DNA of 64,000 nucleotides, from positions 364,712-428,711 of the forward strand of contig NW_021167083.1 in NCBI RefSeq assembly GCF_003711515.1. The letters run 5' to 3'. This document shows positions 11,609-22,380 of the stretch, one piece after another. The stretch comes from Sodiomyces alkalinus F11. Taxonomy: Eukaryota; Ascomycota; Sordariomycetes; Glomerellales; Plectosphaerellaceae. The stretch's first letter is position 1. The number at the start of each line of letters is the position of its first letter. The notes below the pieces were generated by a model that did no database searches, was not told the DNA's origin, and worked only from the letters and a program-made list of their open reading frames with translations. Both the position numbers and the translations under genes were made by a program.

Positions 11609-13207
11609 ATGACATCCCAGCCCACCGTCTCTGAGGAGCTCCTCTCAAAGCTCACCTGCACCCTGGAGCTAGACCTACACGGAATGATACGGGACATCCC
11701 CCCAGCACTCCCTTCAGCCATACGACGTGACTCTGCTTGTTCATCGCTTGGCTCACTCGACATCCTTCCCGCCGAGCTCTTGCTGCTCACCTGCAACCTC
11801 CTGGACTTCCAGTCCCTGTCTCGCGTCTCCCGCGACTCTGTGAAGGGGAAGGAGGTCGTGGAGGCCTTGCCAGCGTACAGAGACGTAATAGACCACGCGC
11901 CCGAGGTACTGACTGCGCTGGGAAAGACACAACTGCTCCGCTATCATTCCGCGCCCTTGCTGCGCCAAACCCTTCGATCAGGCACGTGCGCCTCCTGTTC
12001 CGACTTTGGCGGCTTTCTGTTCCTGCCCACCTGCGAGAGAGTCTGCTTCGAATGCCTGCACCAGAACCGTGCATTCCGGATGACCACCCTGGCCACTGCC
12101 AAGCAGTGCTTCGGTCTGACGTATAGCCAGCTGAAGAGGATTCCCATACTACACAGCATACCCGGCACGTACTCGGTTAGGTTCCAGGTCTCGCGCCGGC
12201 GGGTTTATCGTCTTGTGTCCGTGAAACAGGCGAAACGGCTGGGGGTCGAGGTCCACGGATCGGTCGAGGACTTGGCCAAGCTCGTGCCGGCAAGGCGCAC
12301 CGTAAAAATGACCACGAGGCAGTTCTGGGTCTTCAGGCGTTTTCACGAGGCACCGCGGGAACCTCCGGGCTGCGACTTGTCAAGACACATGGTGGAGGAC
12401 GATTTCGGCGGCGTGGCCTCCCTCCGCTTCCCTTACTTGACGGAAGCCGGGGGGGCAGACTACGGACGCCTATGTCGAGGATGTCGTCTTACGTACGACC
12501 ATTATCGGCAAGGCGAACTGCCCACTACCGTGCTGTCGGAACTTGCCCCGCCAGGCGTCGATCCGCACCGTCCACTTATTGCGGCAGTGTCTCGGCTGCG
12601 GTCGAGGGAAGGCTTCTCAGATCATATCGGACACTGCTACGGTGCCCGTCGACTGCTTGCAAAGTGGGGAGAAGTCCGAAAGTATCACGGCGGATATTGT
12701 GTTCTGGACATCTATGAGCAGGTTGTCAACAGGAAATCTGGAGAAGCTGCAGGCCAGAACGCCCCGCAAGATCGCCTGCCATTAAGCTATGAAGTTCTCA
12801 GATGTTTTCATACGGTCGACGTGAACGTAGAGGATCGCCCGGCCCTCCGGCCTCTACTCTCCGTCCGCAACCAACACTACCGCACCGCGTCTCTTTCCTG
12901 TCTCCTCGGCCAGCTCAGCGGTCAGCCCCTCAAGCTCCCGCCGGGCTTTATCCTCTTCATACGCCTCGGCATGCTCGAAACCAATCACTTTGATCGCTTG
13001 ACTGACAAATATACCAGACCAGGAATCTACTGTGCCGATCAAGGAGCCATGTGCTCCCAAGACTACATTATTTACAGATGTGGATGTGTCAACAAGGGCG
13101 CATTCAGACAGTGCGATGTGAATACGACGCTCAATCCAACTTGCAGTGCGATGGCCTGGGACGAACTAACGATGAGTTACGCAACTACTGCTCCAAGCAC
13201 TTGGTGA
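11609..13207 (+). CDS. F-box domain protein, fungal family
   Basis: A single-exon frame of 532 residues from the first ATG (MTSQPTVSEELL). Residues about 51-95 form an F-box (ILPAELLLLTCNLLDFQSLS, then VSRDS), the SKP1-binding segment of SCF ubiquitin-ligase adaptors. The following block has paired cysteines (CASCSDFG, PTCERVCFECL; residues about 130-155) and CFGLTYSQLKRIPILHSIPG. That architecture is common in filamentous-ascomycete F-box proteins of unknown target. The C-terminus is Cys-rich (CADQGAMCSQDY, YRCGCVNKG). The frame is intact and shows no RIP although transposons flank it on both sides. The substrate cannot be inferred. Annotation as F-box is fairly secure; the biological role is unknown. 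Confidence 0.85.
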   Translation: MTSQPTVSEELLSKLTCTLELDLHGMIRDIPPALPSAIRRDSACSSLGSLDILPAELLLLTCNLLDFQSLSRVSRDSVKGKEVVEALPAYRDVIDHAPEVLTALGKTQLLRYHSAPLLRQTLRSGTCASCSDFGGFLFLPTCERVCFECLHQNRAFRMTTLATAKQCFGLTYSQLKRIPILHSIPGTYSVRFQVSRRRVYRLVSVKQAKRLGVEVHGSVEDLAKLVPARRTVKMTTRQFWVFRRFHEAPREPPGCDLSRHMVEDDFGGVASLRFPYLTEAGGADYGRLCRGCRLTYDHYRQGELPTTVLSELAPPGVDPHRPLIAAVSRLRSREGFSDHIGHCYGARRLLAKWGEVRKYHGGYCVLDIYEQVVNRKSGEAAGQNAPQDRLPLSYEVLRCFHTVDVNVEDRPALRPLLSVRNQHYRTASLSCLLGQLSGQPLKLPPGFILFIRLGMLETNHFDRLTDKYTRPGIYCADQGAMCSQDYIIYRCGCVNKGAFRQCDVNTTLNPTCSAMAWDELTMSYATTAPSTW

Positions 13208-13468
13208 AGGAGAGTAAGGCGAAGGATGAGTTTAGAGACCGCGTTCCACGGTAAAGCATGGATTACCATCACCAGCCTCTGTCATGTTAGAGCACAGATC
13301 ATGGTGGTCATGGCGCCTCTCATTGTTCGTGACGGTAGATATCAAACACAAGAGCTATGTAATAAGTATGTGGCTGAGAACGAATGAAGCGCCCGCCTTA
13401 CCTCCGGACTTGGTCATCGCGAGCGTCGTTGGTGGTCTCCCAGTGACCCCATATACCTAATCTACCCC
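13208..13468. other. Downstream region of the F-box gene
   Basis: Normal-composition DNA, presumably the 3' UTR and flank. No gene seen. Confidence 0.5.
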
Positions 13469-13540
13469 GCCTATAACTTCGCCTATAACTTCGCCTATAA
13501 GTTAGCCTACAAGTTGGCCCACGAGTTAGCCCACATCCAA
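13469..13540. repeat. Six 12-bp tandem units at the edge of the RIP-mutated zone
   Basis: Units begin gcctataacttc, gcctataacttc, gcctataagtta, gcctacaagttg, gcccacgagtta and gcccacatccaa. From right to left CA steps give way to TA (gcccac to gcctac to gcctat), which resembles a gradient of CpA-to-TpA change. Confidence 0.75.
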
Positions 13541-14030
13541 GCCCACCCCCCCCCTCCCCTTTATCTTAATGAGGTCTGCCGTGGTGTAATATAAACGCTA
13601 CTGTAACTGCAGTGGGCGAAAATAGGCCAAGCCAAAATAGGGACCTTAATAAACGCCTTCCAAGGATAACCGTTATACTAACCATCGTGGCGATATCGAT
13701 AAATAACGGAGTTAGTAGTTAACGGCGTGGAGGGAGGACTAACGGTAAAGGTAGGTGGAGGTAATAAGCAGGCGGATACTTATAATATAACACGATAACC
13801 ATAATAGTATTTAAGGGTTAAGAAGAAAAGAGCTTTAGAAGGGTAAGGCTATCTATAGCTAGGAATTTACTAGATCGAATAGAAAATAGAGTAGTGCGTT
13901 AGTTAAGCGGGGCTTATAACAATTAGAATAATCGGGTTAAGGTATACGCGAGATTATCTCTATTATATTCCTCTAGACTAAGAGCGTATACCTGGGTATA
14001 ATATATATACTAAGCTATAGGTGTAGAGTG
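13541..14030. other. Anonymous, partly RIP-mutated DNA left of Copia-B
   Basis: TA-rich sequence with no readable transposon protein or gene. It is the left flank of the Copia-B insertion and continues at 35195 across the whole nested stack. Confidence 0.4.
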
Positions 14031-14035
14031 GCCTA
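14031..14035. repeat. Target-site duplication (left) of Copia-B
   Basis: gccta precedes the left LTR here and recurs at 35190-35194, directly after the right LTR, 21 kb away. Confidence 0.88.
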
Positions 14036-14198
14036 TATCAAATAAAGCGTAGTCAAAATCGTTATAAAATAGGTTAAAATTAATTAAGGCAATTATATAC
14101 AATTTGTTCCTATTTCAGACTATTAGGGAAACGCTGCCACCGTATTTTATATAGTGCAGATTCTATAAGCGTCCACCCGGATTATACTCTTAGTAATC
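14036..14198 (-). repeat. Copia-B 3' LTR, outer part (163 bp)
   Basis: Matches 34986-35148. The remaining 41 bp of this LTR lie at 22340-22380, beyond the Gypsy-2 insertion and its taatc duplication. Confidence 0.9.
14194..14198. repeat. Target-site duplication (left) of Gypsy-2
   Basis: taatc before the left LTR of Gypsy-2; its partner is at 22335-22339. Confidence 0.88.
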
Positions 14199-14422
14199 TA
14201 TAAGGAACTAAGTGGTATTATAGATTAGCACTATATATAATCGGGGATACGCTCGGATCGCCGAGCACTCGGCGAGACTAAAATTACTATATTAGCGTAG
14301 AGGGGGAAAAGTCCCCTTTTCCTCCTTAAGTTAAAGTCATAATAATATACGACTATTAAGTCCGAACTATACCCTCCGCTACGGTATATCTTTTCCCTAG
14401 TATTATAGCCTATTCCTTAATA
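14199..14422 (+). repeat. Gypsy-2 5' LTR (224 bp)
   Basis: Aligns gap-free with 22111-22334 (offset 7912). Differences include CA/TA and TG/TA pairs. Starts tataaggaac and ends cttaata, consistent with TG..CA ends after RIP. Confidence 0.92.
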
Positions 14423-14499
14423 AATTCTTTAACTTCTATACCTATAAGGTTACCGGGCCGAAGATAGTATTAAAACGGACTTTACGAAGCACTGCCAAC

Positions 14500-17400
14500 G
14501 CCGCGCGGGCGGATACGGGCGTGTAATAAGAAGAGCCTATTCGAGGTATCGAAGAGCGTTAGGACTAATGGGATAATAATAACGATACGGCCTCGTCGTT
14601 ATCCCTTAGTTCGGTGCGAACGCGGATATTATCTATAGATAGTCGTCTATGAAGACTCGATATCGAATAAGCGAGGAGCGCCGAACGGTTAGCGAGCTAC
14701 GCGTCTTCCGACTATATAGGGGGACCGTCCCCGACCACTACTAAGAACCTATTCGCCCTACTAACGCGTTAGGTATAGTAGTAGCAAGAGTTTAACCAGT
14801 AGATACAGAGGCAGAATAAAGCTATCCTATAAAGGCTTATCGAACGCCCGGCGATAAAGCGCGAATATAAGAAGCCACCGGTCTATAACTATAAGACCCT
14901 AAAAGAGAACGCGACTATTACTAAGATTAACGACTAGGTATCCACGGTTAAGGCCGGAAACCGTTTTCGGGTAAAGGCCCCCGTGCTTTAGCTAATTAAA
15001 TAGGCTTTAACTAAGCTAGAACGATTCTATGAGATATCGTGGCGGAGCTATAAACGGAAGCTCTTATCGCCTATATATAATAACTTTAAGGCGTTGATTC
15101 GGCGAGAACACCTATCCCGCGACTTATAGCACTTCTACTACCGGGAGGAGCTATATAAATTACGTATTATCGGCGAGATAACGCCAATAAAGTTATTCGA
15201 ATAATGAAATAACTACTATCGCCTATTAGGGTAAAAGACGCACGGTAGCGAAAAGCGTGCGTACGACTATTTTCGATAACTACCCGTACGGTTCCGCGAT
15301 AAGCTTCGTGAGCGGCGGGTTAAGCTTAAAGAGGCTTATACGGTAATGTAGGAGGCGTAGTTACTTTAGGAGATATACTCCCCGAATAATAGGTCTAATA
15401 GCCGGAAGAGGTCTTACTCCTACTATTAGAAGGATAACCCGTCGTAGAGGGGACGGTATCTATCCGCTAAACGGTCGGAAAACACCGCGAAAGGGCAGTA
15501 ATAAGCGATAAAATCTTTATCGTTAATAACCACGCCTAACGCCTAAAAGACCTTTAGGTTAGATAAACCCTTTAATAAGGAGTGCTATAACTATAGTAAA
15601 AAGGGATACCGGTTTAAGAACTACTATAGTAAAGACCGTAAGGACGGTAGTAAGGGCTTAGCGAAGAAAAACGCTAATATAAGTAATATTTAGGTCTAGG
15701 GGGAATTAGCCCTCGACGACGATATACGGATTACTAAGATCCTTAATAGTCCGGGAAATAAATCGGCGTAGTATAGGGGGTAAGCATTATATCCGTAGAA
15801 GCCCCGAAATAGGTCCTAGTCGGTAAAGTCGCGCGAAGAGTTATGTATATTATCCGAGAAGGGCGTAAGGTTAAGCTTAGCATTAACCTTAATACGGGTA
15901 TATAAGTCGATATTATTAGCCCGGCACTAATAGAACGGTTAAAGTTATAGCCGTTAGGCAGAATCCAGGCCCCGGCTCTAGAAGGTTTTAATAGCCGAGC
16001 GGCGAGTAGCCACGGAGTATATAGCTTAGCCTTTTATTTAGTAGACTCTAAGGGAAGGCCCTGACTCTTAAAGAGAGTGTTTATTTACACGGACCGGCTA
16101 AAGGGGTTAGGTTACTTACTATTATCGAATAATAGTATAGGTTAGGAGAGTATCCTAATCGATACGGCTAGCCGAATATTCGGCTTTAGACTGCTCTTTA
16201 TCGCGGAACCCGAGGCCTAGGCCTAGGAGGTAATAGAGTAGAGGGCAAAGGCGTATATTATATACGTTACTATAGCCACCGCTATTACGGGTAGTACCCC
16301 GGATATGACGATTCCGTTAGTAGACGACGATAAACCACGGCCTAAAGGCGTGCGTTTGCCTTTTAGTCTATAATAGTTCGAAGATATATTTTCGGAAGAA
16401 GTAGCGAAAGAACCACCTCTATTAGAGGACGCAGAATATTCTATTAACCTATAAGAGGGAAAAGAGCCCCTATTCGGGCCCTTATACCCGCTATTACCTA
16501 CGTAGCTTAAGGAGCTAAAGAAGTATATCGCCGAAGGTATAGCGAGCGGTTATATTCAGAAATCGACTAGCTTAGTAGGGTTACTAGTCCTATTTATACT
16601 AAAGAAGCATAATAGCCTTCGCCTATATATCGATTATTATAGGCTAAACGCTATCACGATTAAGAACCGGTACCCGCTCCTACTAATTAGGGAATTACTA
16701 GATCGTCTTTCGGGCGCTTAGTACTTTTCGAAGGTCGATATCCGAGACGCCTATTATAGGATCCGGATTAAGAAAGAGAACCGCTAGAAAACCGTATTTA
16801 GAACGCGGTATAGGCACTTTAAGTACACGGTTATACTATTCGGTTTAACGAACGCGCTCGCGATATTGTAGGCGTATATTTACCGAGTACTCGCCGGTTT
16901 ACTTAATATCTGCTATATCGTATACCTCGACGATATCCTAATCTACTCCTGTATTAAAGAGAAATACACGAAGCACCTATAATAGGTCCTTAAAAGGTTA
17001 TAGTATTACTAACTATATACTAAACTATCGAAATACGAATTTCATAGGGACCGGGTAGACTTCTTAGGGTTTATAGTAAGCCGTAAGGGTATTACGATAG
17101 ACCTAAAGAGAGTATAAGCGGTAGCCGACTAGCCGGCGCTAGAATCTTTTAGGGATATATAAGTCTTCCTAGGATTCGCGAATTTCTATAGGAGATTTAT
17201 TAAAGGGTACTCGAAGGTTATAATACCCCTATCCGCGCTATTAAAAGGTAGTAAGGCCGGCGTGAAAAAAGGGCTATTCTATTTTCCGCCGGAGGCTTAA
17301 GAAGCTTTTAAGAGACTAAAGGTCGCTTTTAGCTCGGCGCTTATTCTACGCTATTAGAACCCTATACTGGATTCTAGTCAAGATAGACGCGTCGGATAAA

Positions 17401-20060
17401 GTAGTATCCGGAATTTTAAGTTAGAAGCACGACTCGTAATAACGACTAATCGCTTACTATTCACGAAAACTCACCGATACGGAATAATAGTAGGCTATAG
17501 AATAATAGGAGTTATTAGCTATCGTGGAAAGCTATCAGAATATACAGTGCTTATACGTTACTATAGGACTAGCACCAGACTTATATATAGATAGGGGGAT
17601 CGTAGTCAGGTCAGACTATTAGAGGTACGACGCGTCGAGGTTAAGTAAGCTAGTTAGCTTAGAAGTCAGCTTAGATCTAGTAAGCTAGTTAGCTTAGGAA
17701 CCAGCTTACACCTAAACTTAGTCTTAAGGAGGCCTCTCGCCACCCACTTAGTTAGAAAACCTTAAGTAAGTATAAAAAGAGGAGTGCCTTCTATAGTTCC
17801 TAGAGTCTTAGAAGGACTTAACGAATAATCTTATCACGATACCCCCCCTTTAGTTCCTACCAGTCACTAAGTGATCTTATATCGTTCAGCAGTCGCCTAT
17901 CACTCCTCACAGTATACCTATAACAAAAGCTTAGAGTACTAAAAACACTACCTTAAAGGTATAGGGTAGGCGTTTACGGTCCTAACGGACTATAAAGCCC
18001 TAAAAGGCGTGTTACGGGCGCCGGCGTAAGACCTTCGCGGAAGGCTTACTAGATAGGTATATCGACTTATATCTTTCGATTTCGAAGTATAGTATCGCCC
18101 GGGAAAGATAAACCCGGCGGATAGTGTATCTAGGAGACTAAACTATATAGGGGGGGGAAATATCCTATAGCGATATCCTCCCTACCCTTTTGAGTAAGCT
18201 AAGTCTAATTAATAATATATAGGCGAGCGTTCGGCGATAGATCGTATAAATCCACGCTACCCTAGAGAAGGCGGTTCTTTTCGTATATATATAGGCCGCT
18301 AGGAGATTATTTTAGGAGAAGGACCTTAAACCTAAAAGATAACAGGTCGCTCCGCTAAGTGAAGATATCGCGTAGCTAAGCTCTAAAGCAGGGCGATAAC
18401 GGTAATAGCTACCTTTAAGCCTAGAAAACGGCACCTCGTGTATCGTCGTCGTAGTAATTACACAGGCTAAGAAAACCTATAGTGATAATACGATAGCCCG
18501 GCAGGCCTTTACTGATTATACGCGGGAGGAGGAGACTAAGGCTAGGGTTACTATAATCCCGGATTAGTATATCCTACGCTCTATAGTGCGGGAGCTTAAT
18601 AGGGGCGAAACGATAAATCGTCTTACGTCTAGCGAAGAGTTTAAGTAATTAGTTAGAGAGCTATAAACTACTAACGCTAACTATATATCTTTAGCGGCGA
18701 ATATTCGATAAAAGACCAGAAAAAGAGTAGGGTACTCTCTCGACGAAAATAGTATACTACGTTATAGGGGAAGACTAATAATCCCCGAGGAGGCGATGAT
18801 TCGGAAGGAGATTCTACGCTAATACCACGATAACCCCCGTACAGGGTATATAGGTGCGAATAAGATACTAAAGCTAGTATCGAGGAAATTTTATTAGGTT
18901 AACCTAACGTATAACGTTCGCGAATACATCGCCGTATACTCGGCTTATTAAGGCGCTTAGGTACTAAGGCATAAACGGCACGGATAACTATAATCGTTAC
19001 TACTACTATCGTACCCGTTTTAAGAGCTTGCTATAGACTTTATCACGGGTTTCTTACCCGCGAAAGGCAGGGATAGTTAAACCTATAACGCCGTGTTAGT
19101 AATTATTAACCGCCTAATAAAGTACGCACTTTTTGTGCTAACCTATAAGATACTTATAGTACCTTAGTTAGCTGCTATCCTTTATAGCGAGGTTAAATAT
19201 CGTTTCGGGAGCCTAAAGGGAATTATAAGCGATAGGGATAAGCTTATCACGAGTCGGTTTTAGGAGGAGTTCTACTATAAAAGGGCGACTACTCGCCGAC
19301 TATCCACTATATTCTACCCTTAGACGGATAGGTAGACCGAATAAACGTACTAGACGCTACTTAAGTTCCTAAGGATAATAGGAGCGGAGGCCGCTAAGTA
19401 TTAGCCGATCTAGTTATAAAAGGCTAAGTTTATATATAATAACAGCCTATATAGTTCTATTAGGGTATCCCTATATAAGGCACTCTACGGGTATTACCCG
19501 AGGATAGTAAAGTACGTTAAACCTAGAGATAATACCACGGTATAAAGCGTTAGAGAACGTGTTAAACGGTTAGCGGACGTCCGCCGACGGGTCCGCGCCT
19601 ATTAAGAGATAGCGGTTAAGACCTAGGCTAAGTATTATAATAAGAGGTATAAGCCTAGGAGTTTCGAAAAAGGAGAATTCGTAGGGCTAGCCACTATTAA
19701 TTTTCTATTTAAGGCCGGCTTAAAACTTATACCGCGTTATATCCGGGTAAAGATTTTAGAGCGAATCGGCGAGCTAGCGTATAGGGTTCGCCTACTACCG
19801 TAGTATTTAAGGATATATAATATGTTTTCGGTATCGCTATTAGAACCGTGGAAAGACGGGCTTATAGCTAAGGGTTCGGCGAATAACCTACTACCGCTTA
19901 TAGAAGAGTAGGACGAGTAGGAAGTTAAAGATATCGTAGCCTATAAGGAGGAATAAGGACGGAAGTTTTACCTCGTAAAGTGGGCGGGCTAGCCCGTGGA
20001 GTATAATACCTAGGAGCCCGAGGACTATTTAGGGAATACTCTAGCTATCGTGAAGCGTTA
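14500..20060 (+). pseudogene. Gypsy-2 gag-pol remnant with chromodomain
   Basis: A gag zinc knuckle is visible near 15580-15630 (CYNYSKKGY, later Cys positions mutated). RT spans about 16490-17250 with [40 protein letters not shown] and an intact YLDD at 16923-16934. RNase H is interrupted at 17532 by a solo LTR and resumes at 17931 with HYLKGI and VLTDYKALKGVL. The integrase HHCC region is about 18800-18960 and its core about 19000-19500 (LAIDFITGFLPAKG, GIISDRDKLITSRF). A chromodomain lies at about 19928-20050 (GRKFYLVKWAG, EYNT-stop-EPEDYLG). Stops are of RIP type. It is inactive. Confidence 0.87.
17533..17925. mobile_element. Solo LTR (393 bp) inserted in the RNase H domain of Gypsy-2
   Basis: Flanked by the 5-bp duplication aaagc (17528-17532 and 17926-17930). 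The ends are TA..CA (TG..CA before RIP). It contains a TATA-like tataaaaagag and a roughly 37-bp direct repeat (agtaagctagttagctta at about 17645 and 17681). Removing it together with one duplication rejoins the RNase H frame from IVES to HYLKGI. No matching LTR is present in the window, so it reflects LTR-LTR recombination of a further element. Confidence 0.85.
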
Positions 20061-20259
20061 TTAGAAGTAAACGAAATATATATATAAGAAGTAGGACGAT
20101 TACTAGCGCCGAATAGCCGGTATATAGAATTAAACCATGAGTAAGAAATTAATACTATCTTATATAGCGGAATAGTGAATAAAATAAGGGAAAACTATAT
20201 ATAGGGGTAATAATACTAAAAGGCGACTATAAAACGACTAACCTCTAACCCTATTAATA

Positions 20260-21330
20260 TAGCGCCTACGGCTACCGGAAAAATCTATCCCTTAGTTATT
20301 AAAACCCTTAAAGGAGTCGTTATCGCTGCTAACGACGATAACCTTCTCTAAAGAATTAGTATTCTTTATCTCGATATTATCGGAGTCGGACTTAATACCC
20401 TCCTCCTCTATCTCCTCCCCCTCGGATAGGGTAGCTATAGGCGATAACTCGGCGATGGCCTTTAGGCTATTAGCGGCTATAGGCGAGGCAGTAGGAGAAA
20501 TAACGCTAACGGCACTAGTGTCGCTAGCGATACTAGTAGCGGTATCGGTGGTGTCGGCGGCGGGCGATACGGGAGAGGCGGCGTTAGCGGAAGCAGGCGG
20601 CGATTACTTAATAATACCCTCCTTATTATCTGAATAAACGTGAACCTAGGGCCTATAAGCGGCGGTGCCGCGGCCGGCGAAGGGGGCGGATATAAGGGGG
20701 CGATAATAGGGCTTACTGGCGTTCGGGAGGGCGGCGGCTAGTCCCTATAGGCGAGGGAACGAGTTTATACCGCACTAGTTAAGGCCGGCGGTTTAAGCCG
20801 CACGCTTGTCGGGGTATTCCTCGACGTCCGCGCCCTAAAGCTCACGGACGGTATATCGTAGCGTGGTAAAGGTAATAAGGCTACGGTCTTTAGGGGGCGT
20901 AACTATACTTATAAGGGAATAGGCCTTATCGGCCTAAAGGTTATCGACCTAGAAAAGGTTAGTATAAGCTAACCGAACGGCGAATAATAGGTATAGACCC
21001 GTATTATTAGGTTAATAGTTAAAAAAGACCGAATCGATAATAGTTCGTCGAGTATAAGGCGATTAGCGTTAGCGGCGGCGGGAGGGTAAGCGGCTTTATC
21101 TAAAGCTTTACGGAACTATTTATATATAGCCTAAAGCCGTAGATAAAAGCGGCGCCGACCGATCGGCGTTAGCTTTTCATCGGCCTCCTTTTAGAGGACG
21201 CTAATAGTAATATTCTAAATAGTCTAGGTAACTCCTAAAAGACTATCCGGAATCTAAATACTTTAGAAGCCGAATACTCGGCGAAGATAAGGATAAACTT
21301 ATAGATATACATGCCTAGTGCGAACGAAGA
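20260..21330 (-). pseudogene. Possible antisense accessory ORF of Gypsy-2
   Basis: Between the chromodomain and the 3' LTR the - strand has long stretches without non-RIP stops. One is at about 20270-20470 (acidic, with IAELSPIATLSEGEEIEEEG); another is at about 20950-21260 (KEADEKLTPIGRRRF, ALDKAAYPPAAANAN). They are in different frames, so an indel or intron would be needed. Position and orientation match the accessory frames of Gypsy-1 and Gypsy-3, but no Cys cluster is evident. Confidence 0.35.
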
Positions 21331-22110
21331 TAAACGACGTACCTATATACGTTAGAGTTAGAGTGGTTAATATAATCTATATAAATATCGGTGGCTAGGG
21401 AAGCTATATAACGACTATAAGGCGGATTATTAGAAAAGCTCCCTAACCACCTATTATCGGTATTATAGGGTATATAACGTAACTCTTAGGTAACGCCGAG
21501 TGGAAGAGATATATTAGCGATCGTTTAACGCTAGAAAAGAAAATAAGATAGAAATAATAGCGACTATTCGGCGGTAATATAAATATAAATATAAAGATAT
21601 AGTAAACCTAAACGTAAAATAAAGAATAAAGATTATATAAGAAGAAGGAAGAAGAGAAGAATAACTACGGGAGAACTATAAGAACTTTTATCTATAAGGC
21701 GAACGGTCGCCTTAGTTACGAATCCGGCCGGAGAGGGAGTAAGTATAAAGAACGGTAAGAATAAATTTAGTATTACTATACACCACGATAATAAAGGAAG
21801 GTATAGCGATAAGCGCGATATTATAAAACGCGGTGAGTAATCGCTGGCTATTACACGGGACGCTAGAAAGGGAATAGTAATTAGTAAGCGAGTTAGCTAT
21901 ATAATTACCGCTAACGGTTTACCAATTACCTAATAATACATGGAAAGAAGTCGTGATAGTTAGAAGGAGGTACGTAGCCTTACTAACGCCGACTAATTAT
22001 AAACGCTGACCGGACAGCGGACTTTATATAAGGCTAAAGTTATATACACGCCCTACCCGGTAGGGGGATAGAACTGGCCTAAGGGACTAGCCCCGTTAGA
22101 GAGGGGGTAG

Positions 22111-22334
22111 TATAAGGAACTAAGTAGCACTATAGATTAGCACTATATATAATCGAGGATACGCTCGGATCGCCGAGCACTCGGCGAGACTAAAATTACC
22201 ACGTTAGCGTAGAGGGGGAAAAGTCCCCTTTTCCTCCTTAAGTTAAAGTCTTAATAATATACGACTATTAAGTCCGAACTATACTCTCCGCTACGGTGTA
22301 TCTTTTCCCTAGTATTATAGCCTATTACTTAATA
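22111..22334 (+). repeat. Gypsy-2 3' LTR (224 bp)
   Basis: Partner of 14199-14422; followed by the taatc duplication at 22335-22339. Confidence 0.92.
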
Positions 22335-22339
22335 TAATC

Positions 22340-22380
22340 CGGCCTATTACGTAACCAAAAAGACTATAGTCTATTCGATA
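22340..22380 (-). repeat. Copia-B 3' LTR, inner part (41 bp)
   Basis: Matches 35149-35189. Ends cgata where the right copy ends cgaca, a CA-to-TA change. Confidence 0.9.

Larger units (their letters stand above)
14199..22334 (+). mobile_element. Gypsy-2: complete, RIP-mutated chromodomain Gypsy inside the Copia-B LTR
   Basis: An 8136-bp element (about 7.74 kb without its own solo-LTR insertion). It has gap-free 224-bp LTRs (14199-14422 and 22111-22334) and target duplication taatc. It encodes gag with a degraded zinc knuckle, RT, RNase H, integrase and a chromodomain on the + strand. Its insertion split the left LTR of Copia-B, so it is younger than Copia-B. Confidence 0.92.

Noticed and set aside
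11374..11796. 140-codon - strand open frame overlapping the F-box gene start
   Set aside because: Overlaps the conserved F-box N-terminus in antisense and has no recognisable features.
20455..20637. 60-codon + strand Ala/Val/Leu-rich open frame (membrane-like)
   Set aside because: It lies in Gypsy-2 opposite the better-supported acidic antisense stretch; hydrophobicity is a strand artefact.
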